Assembly: GCA_035292605.1 (NCBI GenBank)
Contig: DATDPT010000151.1
Location: forward strand, 1 to 59,853
Direction: 5' to 3'
Origin: JALYNX01 sp035292605
GTDB taxonomy: Bacteria; Actinomycetota; Acidimicrobiia; Spongiisociales; ZC4RG35
Length of the DNA: 59,853 bases
A program made the position numbers and the translations under genes. The notes beneath the pieces were generated by a model. It had not been told where the DNA came from. It did not search any database and worked only from the letters and a program-made list of their open reading frames with translations. Positions 50,457-58,285 of this stretch are shown here, piece after piece (position 1 is the first letter of the stretch; every line of letters begins with the position of its first letter).

Positions 50457-52376
50457 TCAGGTCGACGGTGGGGCAGGTGGATAGGTCGTGCTCGTCGGCA
50501 CGATGGTCGTTGTGGTCGAGGTGGAGGGAGGACAGGTGACCGTGGATTCCGGGACCTTGCAGGGGTGGACCTCGAAGACGGCGAACCTCGCGGCGTATCG
50601 AACCACCCACTGCTGGGAGTCGATCAACTCGTCACCACGCCGGATCTCCCGGGTGACGGTCACACTCCACCCACCTCCCTCGGTCTGGGTCTGCTTCTGC
50701 TCGTCCACGTCGAGCTCGGGATTGGCGACGTATCGGGGTGGGGGAGGGTCGGTGAGGGCGTAGCGATCTGATACTTCACCTCTGACGTGGAGGGCATTCG
50801 GCCCTCCCTCGGGGTCAGTCCAGATCGTGGTGTTTCCTCCGTTCTGCTCTCCCTTCATCGCCCTGCCGTCATTGCTCCCGAAGATGCGGACTGTGATCGC
50901 GGTGTCGCTGTACCTGGTGTCGATCAACAGCGCTCCCTCACGATTGTTGCGGAACCGGAGATCAGGGTTTCTCCAGCTGAGGGTGGCTTCGATGCCCTCG
51001 GGATACCGGGAGAAGTAGTAGGAGTGCGGCCTGTGCTCGACGTCCTCGTATCCTCCCCAGAAGACCGCGTTGTAGAGGGTCGTGGTGAATTGGCTGACAC
51101 CGCCGCCGATGGATTCCTCCAGCACCCCACCGAGGATCCCCGGCGCCGGGAGATATCCACCCTCGAGTGTTCTCTCACCGACCGTGTCGTTGAGGCTGAA
51201 CGTCTGTCCCGGGGGCACGATGGTCCCGTCGATCGTGTCGGCCATGGTGTGGATGTTGGTCACCCGTGGTTGGCAACAGTCGTGATAGGTGGTGAACTGC
51301 GAGACCAGGTGCTCGATGTGGAGACCCTCCAGGTACTCGGTCGTGGTTTCTGGATCGGCGCCCTCAACCAGCGGCAGCTCGCCGGTTCGCTGGCTGCTCA
51401 ACCCGGCGTCCGTGAGACGACGGGCAGTCTCCGTGGCGTCGATCTCCGTCCCCTTCGCCCCGGGCACGATGCTGATCGCATCACCTGAGATCTCGAACTC
51501 GGCGTTCACAGGCTCGTCCTCGAAATCCGCCCGAACCGGTTCCAGGAGGCTGTCGACTATCTCCGGATCGAAGAAGTTGTTGATTTGCGGCGTTCCCTCG
51601 ACGGCGGTCGCCGAACGAAACGCCTCGCGCAGCTGAGATGTCGTGAATACGACCTCGGTCCCGTCTTGCACCAACACGATCGAGTCCGACAGCAGCTGCT
51701 CGGCTTCAGCCAACGCCGCGTCGACATCCGCCTCGGTGAGCTGCGGGACGATGGTGACGACCGGGATGGTCAGGTTCCGAGCTTCACGGGCCACCATCGA
51801 CGACTCGACGATGGTGGCCGCGGCAGGCCTGTCCACGCCTTTGCCGACCGCGGGGTAGACGGGGATCAACTCCTCCTCGACGAGATCGACTCCGCCCTGA
51901 CTCGCCGGGCTTGCGATCACATCCGTATCCCACACATCAAAGATGGCATCGACCGCCTCGTCTTCCACCGAGCCCGAAACCGGCACCTCGACGGTGGCGA
52001 AGAGATGCCCGAGCCACCAGGCGAACTGGGAGACCACATTGCCCTGTCGCCCCACTGCCATCGCATCTTGGACGATTGTCGTTTCGTCTATGTCGAGACC
52101 TGCTTCACGGGGGAGAACGCTCACCACTTTGCCGTCAAGGGTGAAAATCGCGGGACGAGTCAGATATATGTCCTCCACAGCGACCAGGGCGGACAAGGCC
52201 TGGTCTGTGTCGAGGCCGCCGATCGGAGTAGAGGCAACCTCGACGCGACCCATCACCTCACCTCTCGACAGAACCCGAGTGAGCCCGTAGAGAGATGGGA
52301 GCAGTGCGAAGATCGCCCCGAAACCCAGGGCAAGGGCGACCCATGTAGTTGTCCGCGTGGAGACGTGTCTGTTCAT
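50457..52376 (-). CDS. VanW-family cell-surface protein
   Basis: A 639-residue protein with one N-terminal membrane anchor (TTWVALALGFGAIFALLPSLYGL, residues ~9-31). Two repeated outer domains of the peptidoglycan-binding-4 type follow (about 60-150 and 215-310). The VanW domain runs from FTTYHDCCQPRVTNIHTMAD through PPGQTFSLNDTVGERTLEGGYLPAPGI and GGGVSQFTTTLYNAVFWGG to about 490. A G5-like/beta segment and a Thr/Pro-rich tail end the protein. It is probably bound to the cell wall. VanW proteins are linked to wall remodelling but their activity is not settled. It is convergent with pyk. Confidence 0.88.
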   Translation of the reverse strand: MNRHVSTRTTTWVALALGFGAIFALLPSLYGLTRVLSRGEVMGRVEVASTPIGGLDTDQALSALVAVEDIYLTRPAIFTLDGKVVSVLPREAGLDIDETTIVQDAMAVGRQGNVVSQFAWWLGHLFATVEVPVSGSVEDEAVDAIFDVWDTDVIASPASQGGVDLVEEELIPVYPAVGKGVDRPAAATIVESSMVAREARNLTIPVVTIVPQLTEADVDAALAEAEQLLSDSIVLVQDGTEVVFTTSQLREAFRSATAVEGTPQINNFFDPEIVDSLLEPVRADFEDEPVNAEFEISGDAISIVPGAKGTEIDATETARRLTDAGLSSQRTGELPLVEGADPETTTEYLEGLHIEHLVSQFTTYHDCCQPRVTNIHTMADTIDGTIVPPGQTFSLNDTVGERTLEGGYLPAPGILGGVLEESIGGGVSQFTTTLYNAVFWGGYEDVEHRPHSYYFSRYPEGIEATLSWRNPDLRFRNNREGALLIDTRYSDTAITVRIFGSNDGRAMKGEQNGGNTTIWTDPEGGPNALHVRGEVSDRYALTDPPPPRYVANPELDVDEQKQTQTEGGGWSVTVTREIRRGDELIDSQQWVVRYAARFAVFEVHPCKVPESTVTCPPSTSTTTTIVPTSTTYPPAPPST

Positions 52377-52481
52377 TCAGAAGGCCGACCCAAACGGCCT
52401 CGTGGATGGGCCGGCGGATGGTAACCGTGGGGGGCCGGCTAGTCGCAGTCGTCCCTCGAGCTGCGTCTAGCCTCGGCGTCA

Positions 52482-53258
52482 GTGCCAGTCGCCTTCCCTG
52501 CCGTGATCGATGGTGATCGTATTCGAGTCTCGGCGACCGTCTTCGTCACGTACAAGAAGTGCCCCGGGCAGGCAAACGCACGTCTGCAGGGGATCTATGG
52601 CCCCGACACTCGCCCCGCCTTCCTGGGGAGTCTTGCCCACCGGATCTTCAGCCGCCACCTGACAGGGGGCCCGATAGCCGCCGATGAGTTCGCCCAGGCG
52701 TGCCGGGAGGAGATAGGGGGATCGGCGCTGAACAACAAGCTGGCCGGTCTCGAGCTGAAGCCGTCGATCCTCGCCTCGATGATCGACGAGGTGCGCGGGC
52801 TATATGAGCGTTTCACCCGGCTTCCCACCGAAGGTTTCGAGGGCTCGGAGGTGTCGCTCACCACCGAGCCGGTTGAGGGCGTGGAACTGATTGGATCCGT
52901 GGATGCCGTGTATCGGGAGGATCTGGGCGGGCATCGCCTCGTTGACTGGAAGACGGGCGACCTCGGCGAGCCCGAGGATCAGCTTCTGTTCTACGCCCTG
53001 CTCTGGGCCCTGGAGAAGGGCGAGGTGCCTGCCTACGTCGAGGCGGTGTCGGTGCGGACCGGTGAGCGATACCGCACCGTCCCCTCGTCGGGCGACATCA
53101 ACCGGGTTGCAGCCGAAGTTGGGGAACTGGTCAACGAGATGCGTCGGGCCTGGACCTCGGGAGTGGAGCCGGTTCGGACCGCTGGGCCCTGGTGCCGCTA
53201 CTGCCCGATCCTGTCGGACTGTGCCGAGGGTCAGGCGGCCGAGGCGCTGCTCGGTTAG
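52482..53258 (+). CDS. Stand-alone PD-(D/E)XK nuclease with Fe-S-type Cys cluster (RecB/Cas4-like)
   Basis: A 258-residue nuclease-fold protein. RecB-family motifs: FLGSLAHRIFSRHL (motif I His), ELIGSVDAVYRE (motif II Asp), HRLVDWKTGDL (D-x-K) and EDQLLFYALLWAL (motif Q-x3-Y). One Cys near the start (TYKKCPGQA) and three near the end (GPWCRYCPILSDCAEG) match the 1+3 iron-sulfur staple of AddB/Cas4. No helicase, AddA/AddB or cas genes are nearby. It is likely a DNA exonuclease or end-processing enzyme acting in repair. The gene ends 23 bases from the convergent Cys-peptide gene. Confidence 0.85.
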   Translation: MPVAFPAVIDGDRIRVSATVFVTYKKCPGQANARLQGIYGPDTRPAFLGSLAHRIFSRHLTGGPIAADEFAQACREEIGGSALNNKLAGLELKPSILASMIDEVRGLYERFTRLPTEGFEGSEVSLTTEPVEGVELIGSVDAVYREDLGGHRLVDWKTGDLGEPEDQLLFYALLWALEKGEVPAYVEAVSVRTGERYRTVPSSGDINRVAAEVGELVNEMRRAWTSGVEPVRTAGPWCRYCPILSDCAEGQAAEALLG

Positions 53259-53281
53259 AGCAGCGCCGGGCCGGGAATCTG

Positions 53282-53338
53282 TTAGCAGCAGCAGCAACCG
53301 CCGCCACAACATCCAGATGTGTCTTCGCTGATAGTCAT
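53282..53338 (-). CDS. 18-residue Cys-rich peptide, divergent from an ArsR gene
   Basis: ATG 53338 to TAA 53282 encodes MTISEDTSGCCGGGCCCC: six Cys in 18 residues, with a hydrophilic start and a Gly/Cys C-terminal half. GAAAGGAGACGAG precedes the ATG, giving a near-perfect Shine-Dalgarno sequence (53350-53344) with 5-base spacing. It is transcribed away from the arsR-family gene across three tandem palindromes, and no gene follows on this strand, so it is not a leader peptide for something downstream. A thiolate metal- or metalloid-binding role (miniature metallothionein) or a modified-peptide precursor is inferred from composition and context only. I know no named family. Confidence 0.65.
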   Translation of the reverse strand: MTISEDTSGCCGGGCCCC

Positions 53339-53353
53339 CTCGTCTCCTTTCAG

Positions 53354-53405
53354 ATCGATGACCGTCGATACATCGAGTTTGGTCGATGGATCGATATATG
53401 TCAAT
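53354..53405. promoter_or_regulatory. Three tandem palindromic operators, ATCGA-N6-TCGAT, 18-bp pitch
   Basis: Unit 1 is 53354-53369 (ATCGA TGACCG TCGAT), unit 2 is 53372-53387 (ATCGA GTTTGG TCGAT) and unit 3 is 53390-53405 (ATCGA TATATG TCAAT, one mismatch). The form resembles ATCAA-N6-TTGAT-type sites of ArsR-family repressors. The array fills the gap between the Shine-Dalgarno sequence of the Cys peptide and the arsR start, so one repressor should control both directions. Confidence 0.7.
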
Positions 53406-53413
53406 ATGGGGGG

Positions 53414-53746
53414 ATGGAATTCTGCTGTGCCCCGGTGTTCGAAGGTGTGATCGAGGAGGAGGACGCGGTGGAGACCGCCAGAGCACTGGCCGCGCTCGGT
53501 GACCCGGTCCGTCTTCGGATCGTCTCGCTGCTGGCCGCGGCACCGGGTGGATCGGCCTGTGGCTGCGAGCTCGAGTCACCGCTCGGCCTCAGTCAGCCGA
53601 CAGTTTCCCACCATCTCCGAATCCTGCGTGAGGCCGGTCTGGTGACCGGTCATCGTGAGGGTCGGTGGGTGCACTATCGCGTGGTCTCGCAGCGTCTTGA
53701 CGAGATCCGCGAAGTCCTGACGCCCCCGCTTGCCGTCGGTGTCTAG
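53414..53746 (+). CDS. ArsR/SmtB-family metal-responsive repressor
   Basis: A 110-residue winged-helix dimer. The recognition helix is GLSQPTVSHHLRILREAGLV, and the wing is HREGRWVHYRV. Candidate thiol ligands are Cys4-Cys5 at the N-terminus (MEFCCAPVF) and Cys49-x-Cys51 in ACGCEL, the position of the ELCVCDL metal box of ArsR/CadC. ATG 53414 is used; upstream codons fall in the operator array. It probably represses itself and the divergent Cys peptide until a thiophilic ion (As(III), Sb(III), Cd, Pb or Cu) binds. No arsenite pump or reductase gene adjoins it. Confidence 0.88.
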   Translation: MEFCCAPVFEGVIEEEDAVETARALAALGDPVRLRIVSLLAAAPGGSACGCELESPLGLSQPTVSHHLRILREAGLVTGHREGRWVHYRVVSQRLDEIREVLTPPLAVGV

Positions 53747-53808
53747 AGCGATTCGTCGCCCTGAGGGGTGACGTAGGCTCTCTGCGACGCCCATAGACAG
53801 GAGCAGCC

Positions 53809-54240
53809 ATGCAGAGTCGAGCCACCGCCACCTGGCAAGGCGACCTTTTCACCGGATCCGGCACCGCCTCCCTCGCCACCGGGGTGGCCACCGATCTCCC
53901 CGTCAGCTGGTCCAGCCGCACCGAGGCCGCCAACGGCAAGACCAGCCCTGAAGAGTTGATCGCGGCCGCTCACGCCGCCTGTTACTCGATGGCTTTCTCC
54001 AACGGCCTCTCCGGAAGGGGCTTTCCACCTGTTCGGCTCGACACCAGCGCCGACGCCACGTTTGAGAAGATGGAGCCCGGATGGCGTCTCACCAAGATGG
54101 CATTGAGCGTCCGGGGCAACGTTCCCGGCATCGGCGAGGACGAGTTTCAGGAAGCCGCGGCCGCCGCCAAGGATGGGTGCCCGGTCTCCAACGCCCTGAA
54201 GGGCAACGTCGAGATCACCATCCAGGCCGTGCTCGCCTGA
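53809..54240 (+). CDS. OsmC-family peroxiredoxin
   Basis: Thiol peroxidase for organic hydroperoxides, 143 residues. The peroxidatic Cys58 is in AAHAACYSMAFSNGL and the resolving Cys124 in AKDGCPVSNALKG. The N-terminal TATWQGDLFTGSGTASLATG is typical of OsmC. CAGGAG lies 5 bases before ATG 53809, and a -10-like TAGGCT is further upstream. It follows arsR by 62 bases; a thiol-stress theme is possible but it probably has its own promoter. Confidence 0.92.
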   Translation: MQSRATATWQGDLFTGSGTASLATGVATDLPVSWSSRTEAANGKTSPEELIAAAHAACYSMAFSNGLSGRGFPPVRLDTSADATFEKMEPGWRLTKMALSVRGNVPGIGEDEFQEAAAAAKDGCPVSNALKGNVEITIQAVLA

Positions 54241-54252
54241 TCGTCGCCAACT

Positions 54253-54789
54253 TCAACTCACCATCTCGAGAAGCTTGGTGATTGTGTTCCAGTTGCGTGC
54301 TGTCCCTGCCACCCCCAGGACCCGCTCGAAGTAGTCGAGGCCGAATTTCGAACGGCCCTGGCCGTTGGGATAGCACAGGTAGATCTCCCTCCCTTTCACC
54401 TCGAAACGGTCCGGTGGGGAGCGGTCAGGGTCGAGATCGGCAACCCTGTCGGCCGCAGGGGCGGTCTCCAGGAAGACAACATGGAGTCGGGAGTGGTCGG
54501 AGTCGTTCTCGCGAAACGGGTGTGCGGCGGCCACGGTTGCGAGGTCGTCCCTGGCCCGGACGATGACCCTCACCTCGAGCCCGAACTGGTCGGCGATCGC
54601 CGTCTCGAGAGTGGTAGGCAATTCCTGGAGCAGCCGGCGGCCGGGATCGAGGACGATGTTTCCGCTCTGCAAATACGTCTGGACACCGTCGAACCCCTGA
54701 TTCGACAGGGCGGATCGCAACTCAGCCATCGCCAGCCTGGCGTGCCCGCCCACGTTGACGCCTCGGAGCAGGGCAACCGCCAGGCTCAC
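54253..54789 (-). CDS. DUF1697 family protein
   Basis: A 178-residue protein with the family N-terminus SLAVALLRGVNVGGHARLAMAELRSALSNQGFDGVQTYLQSGNIVLD (in parts), and later FGLEVRVIVRARDDLATVAAAHPF and a C-terminal NWNTITKLLEM. The family is annotated only as uncharacterised. It is the last gene of a transcript with a class I GATase-like and an FAH-family gene, 3 bases after the former. Confidence 0.92.
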   Translation of the reverse strand: MSLAVALLRGVNVGGHARLAMAELRSALSNQGFDGVQTYLQSGNIVLDPGRRLLQELPTTLETAIADQFGLEVRVIVRARDDLATVAAAHPFRENDSDHSRLHVVFLETAPAADRVADLDPDRSPPDRFEVKGREIYLCYPNGQGRSKFGLDYFERVLGVAGTARNWNTITKLLEMVS

Positions 54790-54792
54790 GGG

Positions 54793-55518
54793 CTAACCGC
54801 CCTCTATCGCATGGCGGAATGCCGCGAACAGCGGTTTGTGATGACCGGCATCCAGACGCTCCGGATGCCATTGCACCCCGACTGCCCACCAGGCGCCGCG
54901 GCATCGGGCCGCTTCGATCAGCCCATCGGAGGTGCGCCCCTCGACCACCAGATCGTCGGCGAGATGCTCCACACCCTGATGGTGCAGCGTGTTGACCGAC
55001 AACTCATTGGACCCGTAAACCTCGGCCAGCACCGACCCGGGCTCGAAACGGACCTCATGGCGCCGTTGATTCAGGGACGCGGGATCCCCCTGCACCGGGG
55101 CGTGGAGCCCACCCTCACTGGTGACTTCCTGATTCAACGTCCCTCCGAGAGCCACATTCAGGAGTTGAAGGCCGCGACAGATGGCCAGCAGCGGCTTGCG
55201 CAGGGCCCGGGCCTCGTGGACCAACGCGATCTCGAATTCGTCGACGGCCGGGTCGTCCCCGTAGGTCGCCTGGTCGCGGGCGGAGCCGTAGCAGGCGGGG
55301 TCGACGTCGCCGCCCCCAGTCAGGACCAGACCATCGACCATGGCGACCAGCCGCCCGGCTTCGCGGGGGGATTGGCCGGCCGCAAACATGATCGGGACCA
55401 TCCCCGAATCAACCACCGCCGTCACATAGTGGTCAGCCAGGCTGTGCAGCGGGTCGCTGCCGATGTAGGTCTCCAACCGTCTTCGCCAGGTGGTGAGCCC
55501 GACCAGAGGGGTGGTCAC
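54793..55518 (-). CDS. Class I glutamine amidotransferase-like hydrolase (PuuD type)
   Basis: Gamma-glutamyl-gamma-aminobutyrate hydrolase-family protein, 241 residues. The catalytic Cys114 is in LLAICRGLQLLNVALGGTLNQ and the His in WWAVGVQWHPE, with GLVLTGGGDVDPACYG at the oxyanion side. In polyamine breakdown PuuD acts after PuuA, and a PuuA-like GS is encoded at 9868-11154. The ATG overlaps the FAH-family stop by 4 bases (ATGA region 55515-55518). Confidence 0.88.
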   Translation of the reverse strand: MTTPLVGLTTWRRRLETYIGSDPLHSLADHYVTAVVDSGMVPIMFAAGQSPREAGRLVAMVDGLVLTGGGDVDPACYGSARDQATYGDDPAVDEFEIALVHEARALRKPLLAICRGLQLLNVALGGTLNQEVTSEGGLHAPVQGDPASLNQRRHEVRFEPGSVLAEVYGSNELSVNTLHHQGVEHLADDLVVEGRTSDGLIEAARCRGAWWAVGVQWHPERLDAGHHKPLFAAFRHAIEGG

Positions 55519-56393
55519 GATTCGACCTCCGGTTCGTAGTGCTTGGACCGGGGACCGTGCGGGGCTCGGATCCCCCTGAACTCCCAGTCTCCTCCCAGGG
55601 CGGTCGAGACCACCTCCTCGGATTCGCTGGGCTGGGCGCCGACATCGACCCGGATCGAGGGGCCCTCGACGATGGTGTTGGTCAACGCCCCCAACCCTTC
55701 AACCTCGACGGTGACGACATCGCCCGGTAACACTGGCCTGGAGCCCGCCGGTGTCCCACTGAGGATCACGTCACCCGGGAGCAAGGTGATGGTGCGGGCC
55801 AGGTCGGCCACCAGATAAGCCATGTCCCATTCCATCTCGGCGGTGGTCGCCTCCTGTCTCACCTCGTCATTGACCAGAGTCCTGATTCTCTTGTCCCGAA
55901 AGTCCCAGTCGTCCACCAGTCCCGGTCCGAGCGGGCAGAGGGTGTCCGACCCCTTGACCCGGAGCATCGACCCGACGTCGGTGTCGCGAAAATCGTGGAG
56001 CCCGTAGTCGTTGGCGATGGTGTAACCGGCTATGTAGGCGTCGGCCTCGTCGGGGGAAATGTCCTTGCAGGTCTCTCCGATCACGATGGCGATCTCGCCC
56101 TCGTAGTTGAGGTACCTGCACCCGATCGGCCGGACCACGTCGCCAAGATGCCAGTTGAGTGCCGTGGTGGGCTTCTGGAAGTAGGTCGGAGCCGGGGGAA
56201 GCCGTGTCATGAACTCTTCGACCCGGCTCCGGTAGTTGAGATGGACGGCAAGGACCTTCGAGGGCTCGGTGGGAGGGAGATGGTCTGCGGACCCGGCATC
56301 GAACCTACGGCCGTCGTCGGCCACCAATTCGTCGCCCTCGCGTCGCACGTCGAGCGGGTCATCACCGACCAGGATCCTGCGGTGCTCGGTCAT
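55515..56393 (-). CDS. Fumarylacetoacetate hydrolase-family protein
   Basis: A 292-residue FAH-fold hydrolase or decarboxylase: KVLAVHLNYRSRVEEFM, YFQKPTTALNWHLGDVVRP, the metal-binding EGEIAIVIGETCKDIS, GYTIANDYGLHDFRDTDVGSMLRVKGSDTLCPLGPGLV (as separate parts) and LPGDVILSGTPAG. Such enzymes act on 2-keto-acid or enol products of aromatic catabolism, and some are oxaloacetate decarboxylases. It heads the three-gene minus-strand operon with the GATase and DUF1697. Confidence 0.9.
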   Translation of the reverse strand: MTEHRRILVGDDPLDVRREGDELVADDGRRFDAGSADHLPPTEPSKVLAVHLNYRSRVEEFMTRLPPAPTYFQKPTTALNWHLGDVVRPIGCRYLNYEGEIAIVIGETCKDISPDEADAYIAGYTIANDYGLHDFRDTDVGSMLRVKGSDTLCPLGPGLVDDWDFRDKRIRTLVNDEVRQEATTAEMEWDMAYLVADLARTITLLPGDVILSGTPAGSRPVLPGDVVTVEVEGLGALTNTIVEGPSIRVDVGAQPSESEEVVSTALGGDWEFRGIRAPHGPRSKHYEPEVES

Positions 56394-56431
56394 CGAGGCA
56401 CACGGTAACCAGAGGCCGTTGCCGGTTATGT

Positions 56432-57712
56432 TTGGTTCCTAACGATCTCATGCCGGTCAACATTCTCCATCAGGACCTCGGAGAGGCGCACGCCAACCTC
56501 GCCTCACATGACACATTCGTCCGGTGCGTCCCCCACGCCGCGTTTGCCCGGATGCGTCACGAGGAGCCGGTGGCCTGGGTCGAGGAGAGCGACGGGTCGG
56601 GTTTCTGGGCCGTCGTCAGACACGCCGACGTGGAGAAGGTCAGTCGCGACTTCGCCAGGTTCACCGCATCACGCGGGATCCGGATCGAAGACATGGCTCC
56701 CGACGAGCTGGAGGCGAGACGCACCATGATGGAGTTCGACCCCCCGGAGCATGCCCGATTGCGCAGGCTGGTCCAACCCGGCTTCACCCCCAGGGTGGTG
56801 GCCACCTACGAGGAGGCGTTCCGGCGGCTCGCCGGGTACGTGCTCGACCAGGTGCTGCCGATGGGCGAGTTCGATTTCGTCACCGAGATCGCCCGTGAGC
56901 TGCCGATACGCCTTCTCTGCCGTCTGTTGGGAGTTCCCGAGTCGGATGCCTCCAAACTTGTGGCCTGGGGCGACCAGATGATCTCCAATACCGATCCGGA
57001 GTACGCGCCGGTCGTGATCGACAAGGACGACAGCGAGCAGTATCGCCTCCTGCCCTTCCGTTCTCCGGCGGCGATCGAAGTGTTCCGCTACGCCGAGGAG
57101 ATGGCGGTGAAGAGGAGGGCCAATCCGGAAGACGACATCATCACCACCCTGCTCCATTCGGAGCCGGATGGGGAGCCGTTGACCGACCTCGAGTTCAAGA
57201 ACTTCTTCACCTTGATGATGGTGGCCGGCAACGAGACCACCCGGCACACCATCAGCCACGGTCTCGTCTTCCTGACCGATCATCCCGAGCAGTTGGAGGA
57301 ACTGCGCACCGATTCGGACGGTCTGTCCGTCTCGGCAACCGAGGAGATCCTCCGGGCGTCGGCGGTGACGATGCACTTTCGCCGCACCGCCACGGAGGAC
57401 ACCGAATTGGGGGGAGTCGCCATCGAGAAAGGGGACCGGGTGGTGGTCTGGTACCCGTCGGCCAACTACGACGAGGAAGTGTTCGCGGACCCGTTTCGCT
57501 TCGACATCCGACGCACACCCAACGACCACCTCACTTTCGGGGCGGGGCGTCATATCTGCCTCGGCGCCTCATTGGCCCGCCTCGAGGTGCGGGTGGTGTT
57601 CGAGGAGTTGTTGAAGCGGGTGCGCACCATCGAGATCATCGGTGAGCCCGACCGGCTTCGCTCCAACTTCATCAACGGGATCAAGCATCTGCCGGTTCGG
57701 ATCGGCGTTTAG
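56432..57712 (+). CDS. Cytochrome P450
   Basis: Soluble bacterial class I heme monooxygenase, 426 residues. The I-helix oxygen-binding segment is MMVAGNETTRHTISHG, the E-x2-R pair is in TEEILRASAV, and the heme-binding loop is LTFGAGRHICLGASLARLE with the thiolate Cys. DFARFTASRGIRIEDM and EFDPPEHARLRRLVQPGFTP resemble the actinobacterial CYP125/142-type sterol and lipid hydroxylases; this substrate guess is weak. Start TTG 56432 or ATG 56450 (MPVNILHQDL). No ferredoxin gene is adjacent. Confidence 0.93.
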   Translation: MVPNDLMPVNILHQDLGEAHANLASHDTFVRCVPHAAFARMRHEEPVAWVEESDGSGFWAVVRHADVEKVSRDFARFTASRGIRIEDMAPDELEARRTMMEFDPPEHARLRRLVQPGFTPRVVATYEEAFRRLAGYVLDQVLPMGEFDFVTEIARELPIRLLCRLLGVPESDASKLVAWGDQMISNTDPEYAPVVIDKDDSEQYRLLPFRSPAAIEVFRYAEEMAVKRRANPEDDIITTLLHSEPDGEPLTDLEFKNFFTLMMVAGNETTRHTISHGLVFLTDHPEQLEELRTDSDGLSVSATEEILRASAVTMHFRRTATEDTELGGVAIEKGDRVVVWYPSANYDEEVFADPFRFDIRRTPNDHLTFGAGRHICLGASLARLEVRVVFEELLKRVRTIEIIGEPDRLRSNFINGIKHLPVRIGV

Positions 57713-57738
57713 CGATCAGGGCCGACCGCTTCCAGCGG

Positions 57739-57744
57739 TATACT
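57739..57744 (+). promoter_or_regulatory. -10 box TATACT
   Basis: A strong -10 match 27 bases after the P450 stop and 47 before ATG 57792 of the lipoprotein gene, whose ribosome binding site GAGGG is about 7 bases from the start. The -35 is not clear. Confidence 0.5.
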
Positions 57745-57791
57745 CAGGAACTCGTCCGGTCGGACGTCCCCCAACGATCGAGGGTTTCACC

Positions 57792-58277
57792 ATGTCTCAG
57801 GTTTCACGCGCCGCGCTGGTGGTGGCAACAGTGCTGATGCTCGCCGCCTGTGCTGGCGGCGAGGTGTCGAGTGTTACCGAGAGGGACGTCATAGTCTCAA
57901 AAGAGGTCGTCGAGGTCAGCGGAGCCGAGACGCTCACCATCTTCGAGCCCGGCGGCTGTGGCCCCCATGCCTTCGAACCTGGAGCCTGGAACGGGATGTT
58001 CAGCACCGATGGTTCCGAGCCGTGGCTGCTCGACGTCACCATCGTCACCTTCGAGGCACCGAAGGTCTACGAGACGTCGGCCCAGGACGAATCGGGGAAG
58101 GCCAGCATCTTCCTGACCAATGGGGCCGGCACCACTTACGAGACCACCGACGGGACAGGGATATTCGCCGTCGATGAGGGTGGCCTCAGCGGGTCACTCG
58201 ACATCACGTTGACCAACGCCGACGACGGGTCAACGGTCAGCCTGAATGGCAGCTTCACCTGTGAGGACCTCAGCTGA
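57792..58277 (+). CDS. Small lipoprotein, unknown function
   Basis: The 161-residue protein starts with MSQVSRAALVVATVLMLAAC, a signal peptide with a lipobox Cys at 20. The rest is beta-rich (TIFEPGGCGPHAFEPGAWNG, LLDVTIVTFEAPKVYE, SGSLDITLTNADDGSTVSLNGSF) and has two more Cys (GGCG and FTCE) that could pair. It resembles small lipid- or ion-binding lipoproteins but no family is recognised. It has its own promoter and Shine-Dalgarno sequence and is convergent with the PLP decarboxylase gene. Confidence 0.75.
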   Translation: MSQVSRAALVVATVLMLAACAGGEVSSVTERDVIVSKEVVEVSGAETLTIFEPGGCGPHAFEPGAWNGMFSTDGSEPWLLDVTIVTFEAPKVYETSAQDESGKASIFLTNGAGTTYETTDGTGIFAVDEGGLSGSLDITLTNADDGSTVSLNGSFTCEDLS

Positions 58278-58285
58278 GAGCTTGA

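Noticed and set aside
53282..53338. Poly-Cys leader peptide acting as a cysteine-responsive attenuator, as known in mycobacteria
   Set aside because: Nothing is encoded downstream on the minus strand (the next gene is convergent), and the gene has a Shine-Dalgarno sequence instead of being leaderless.
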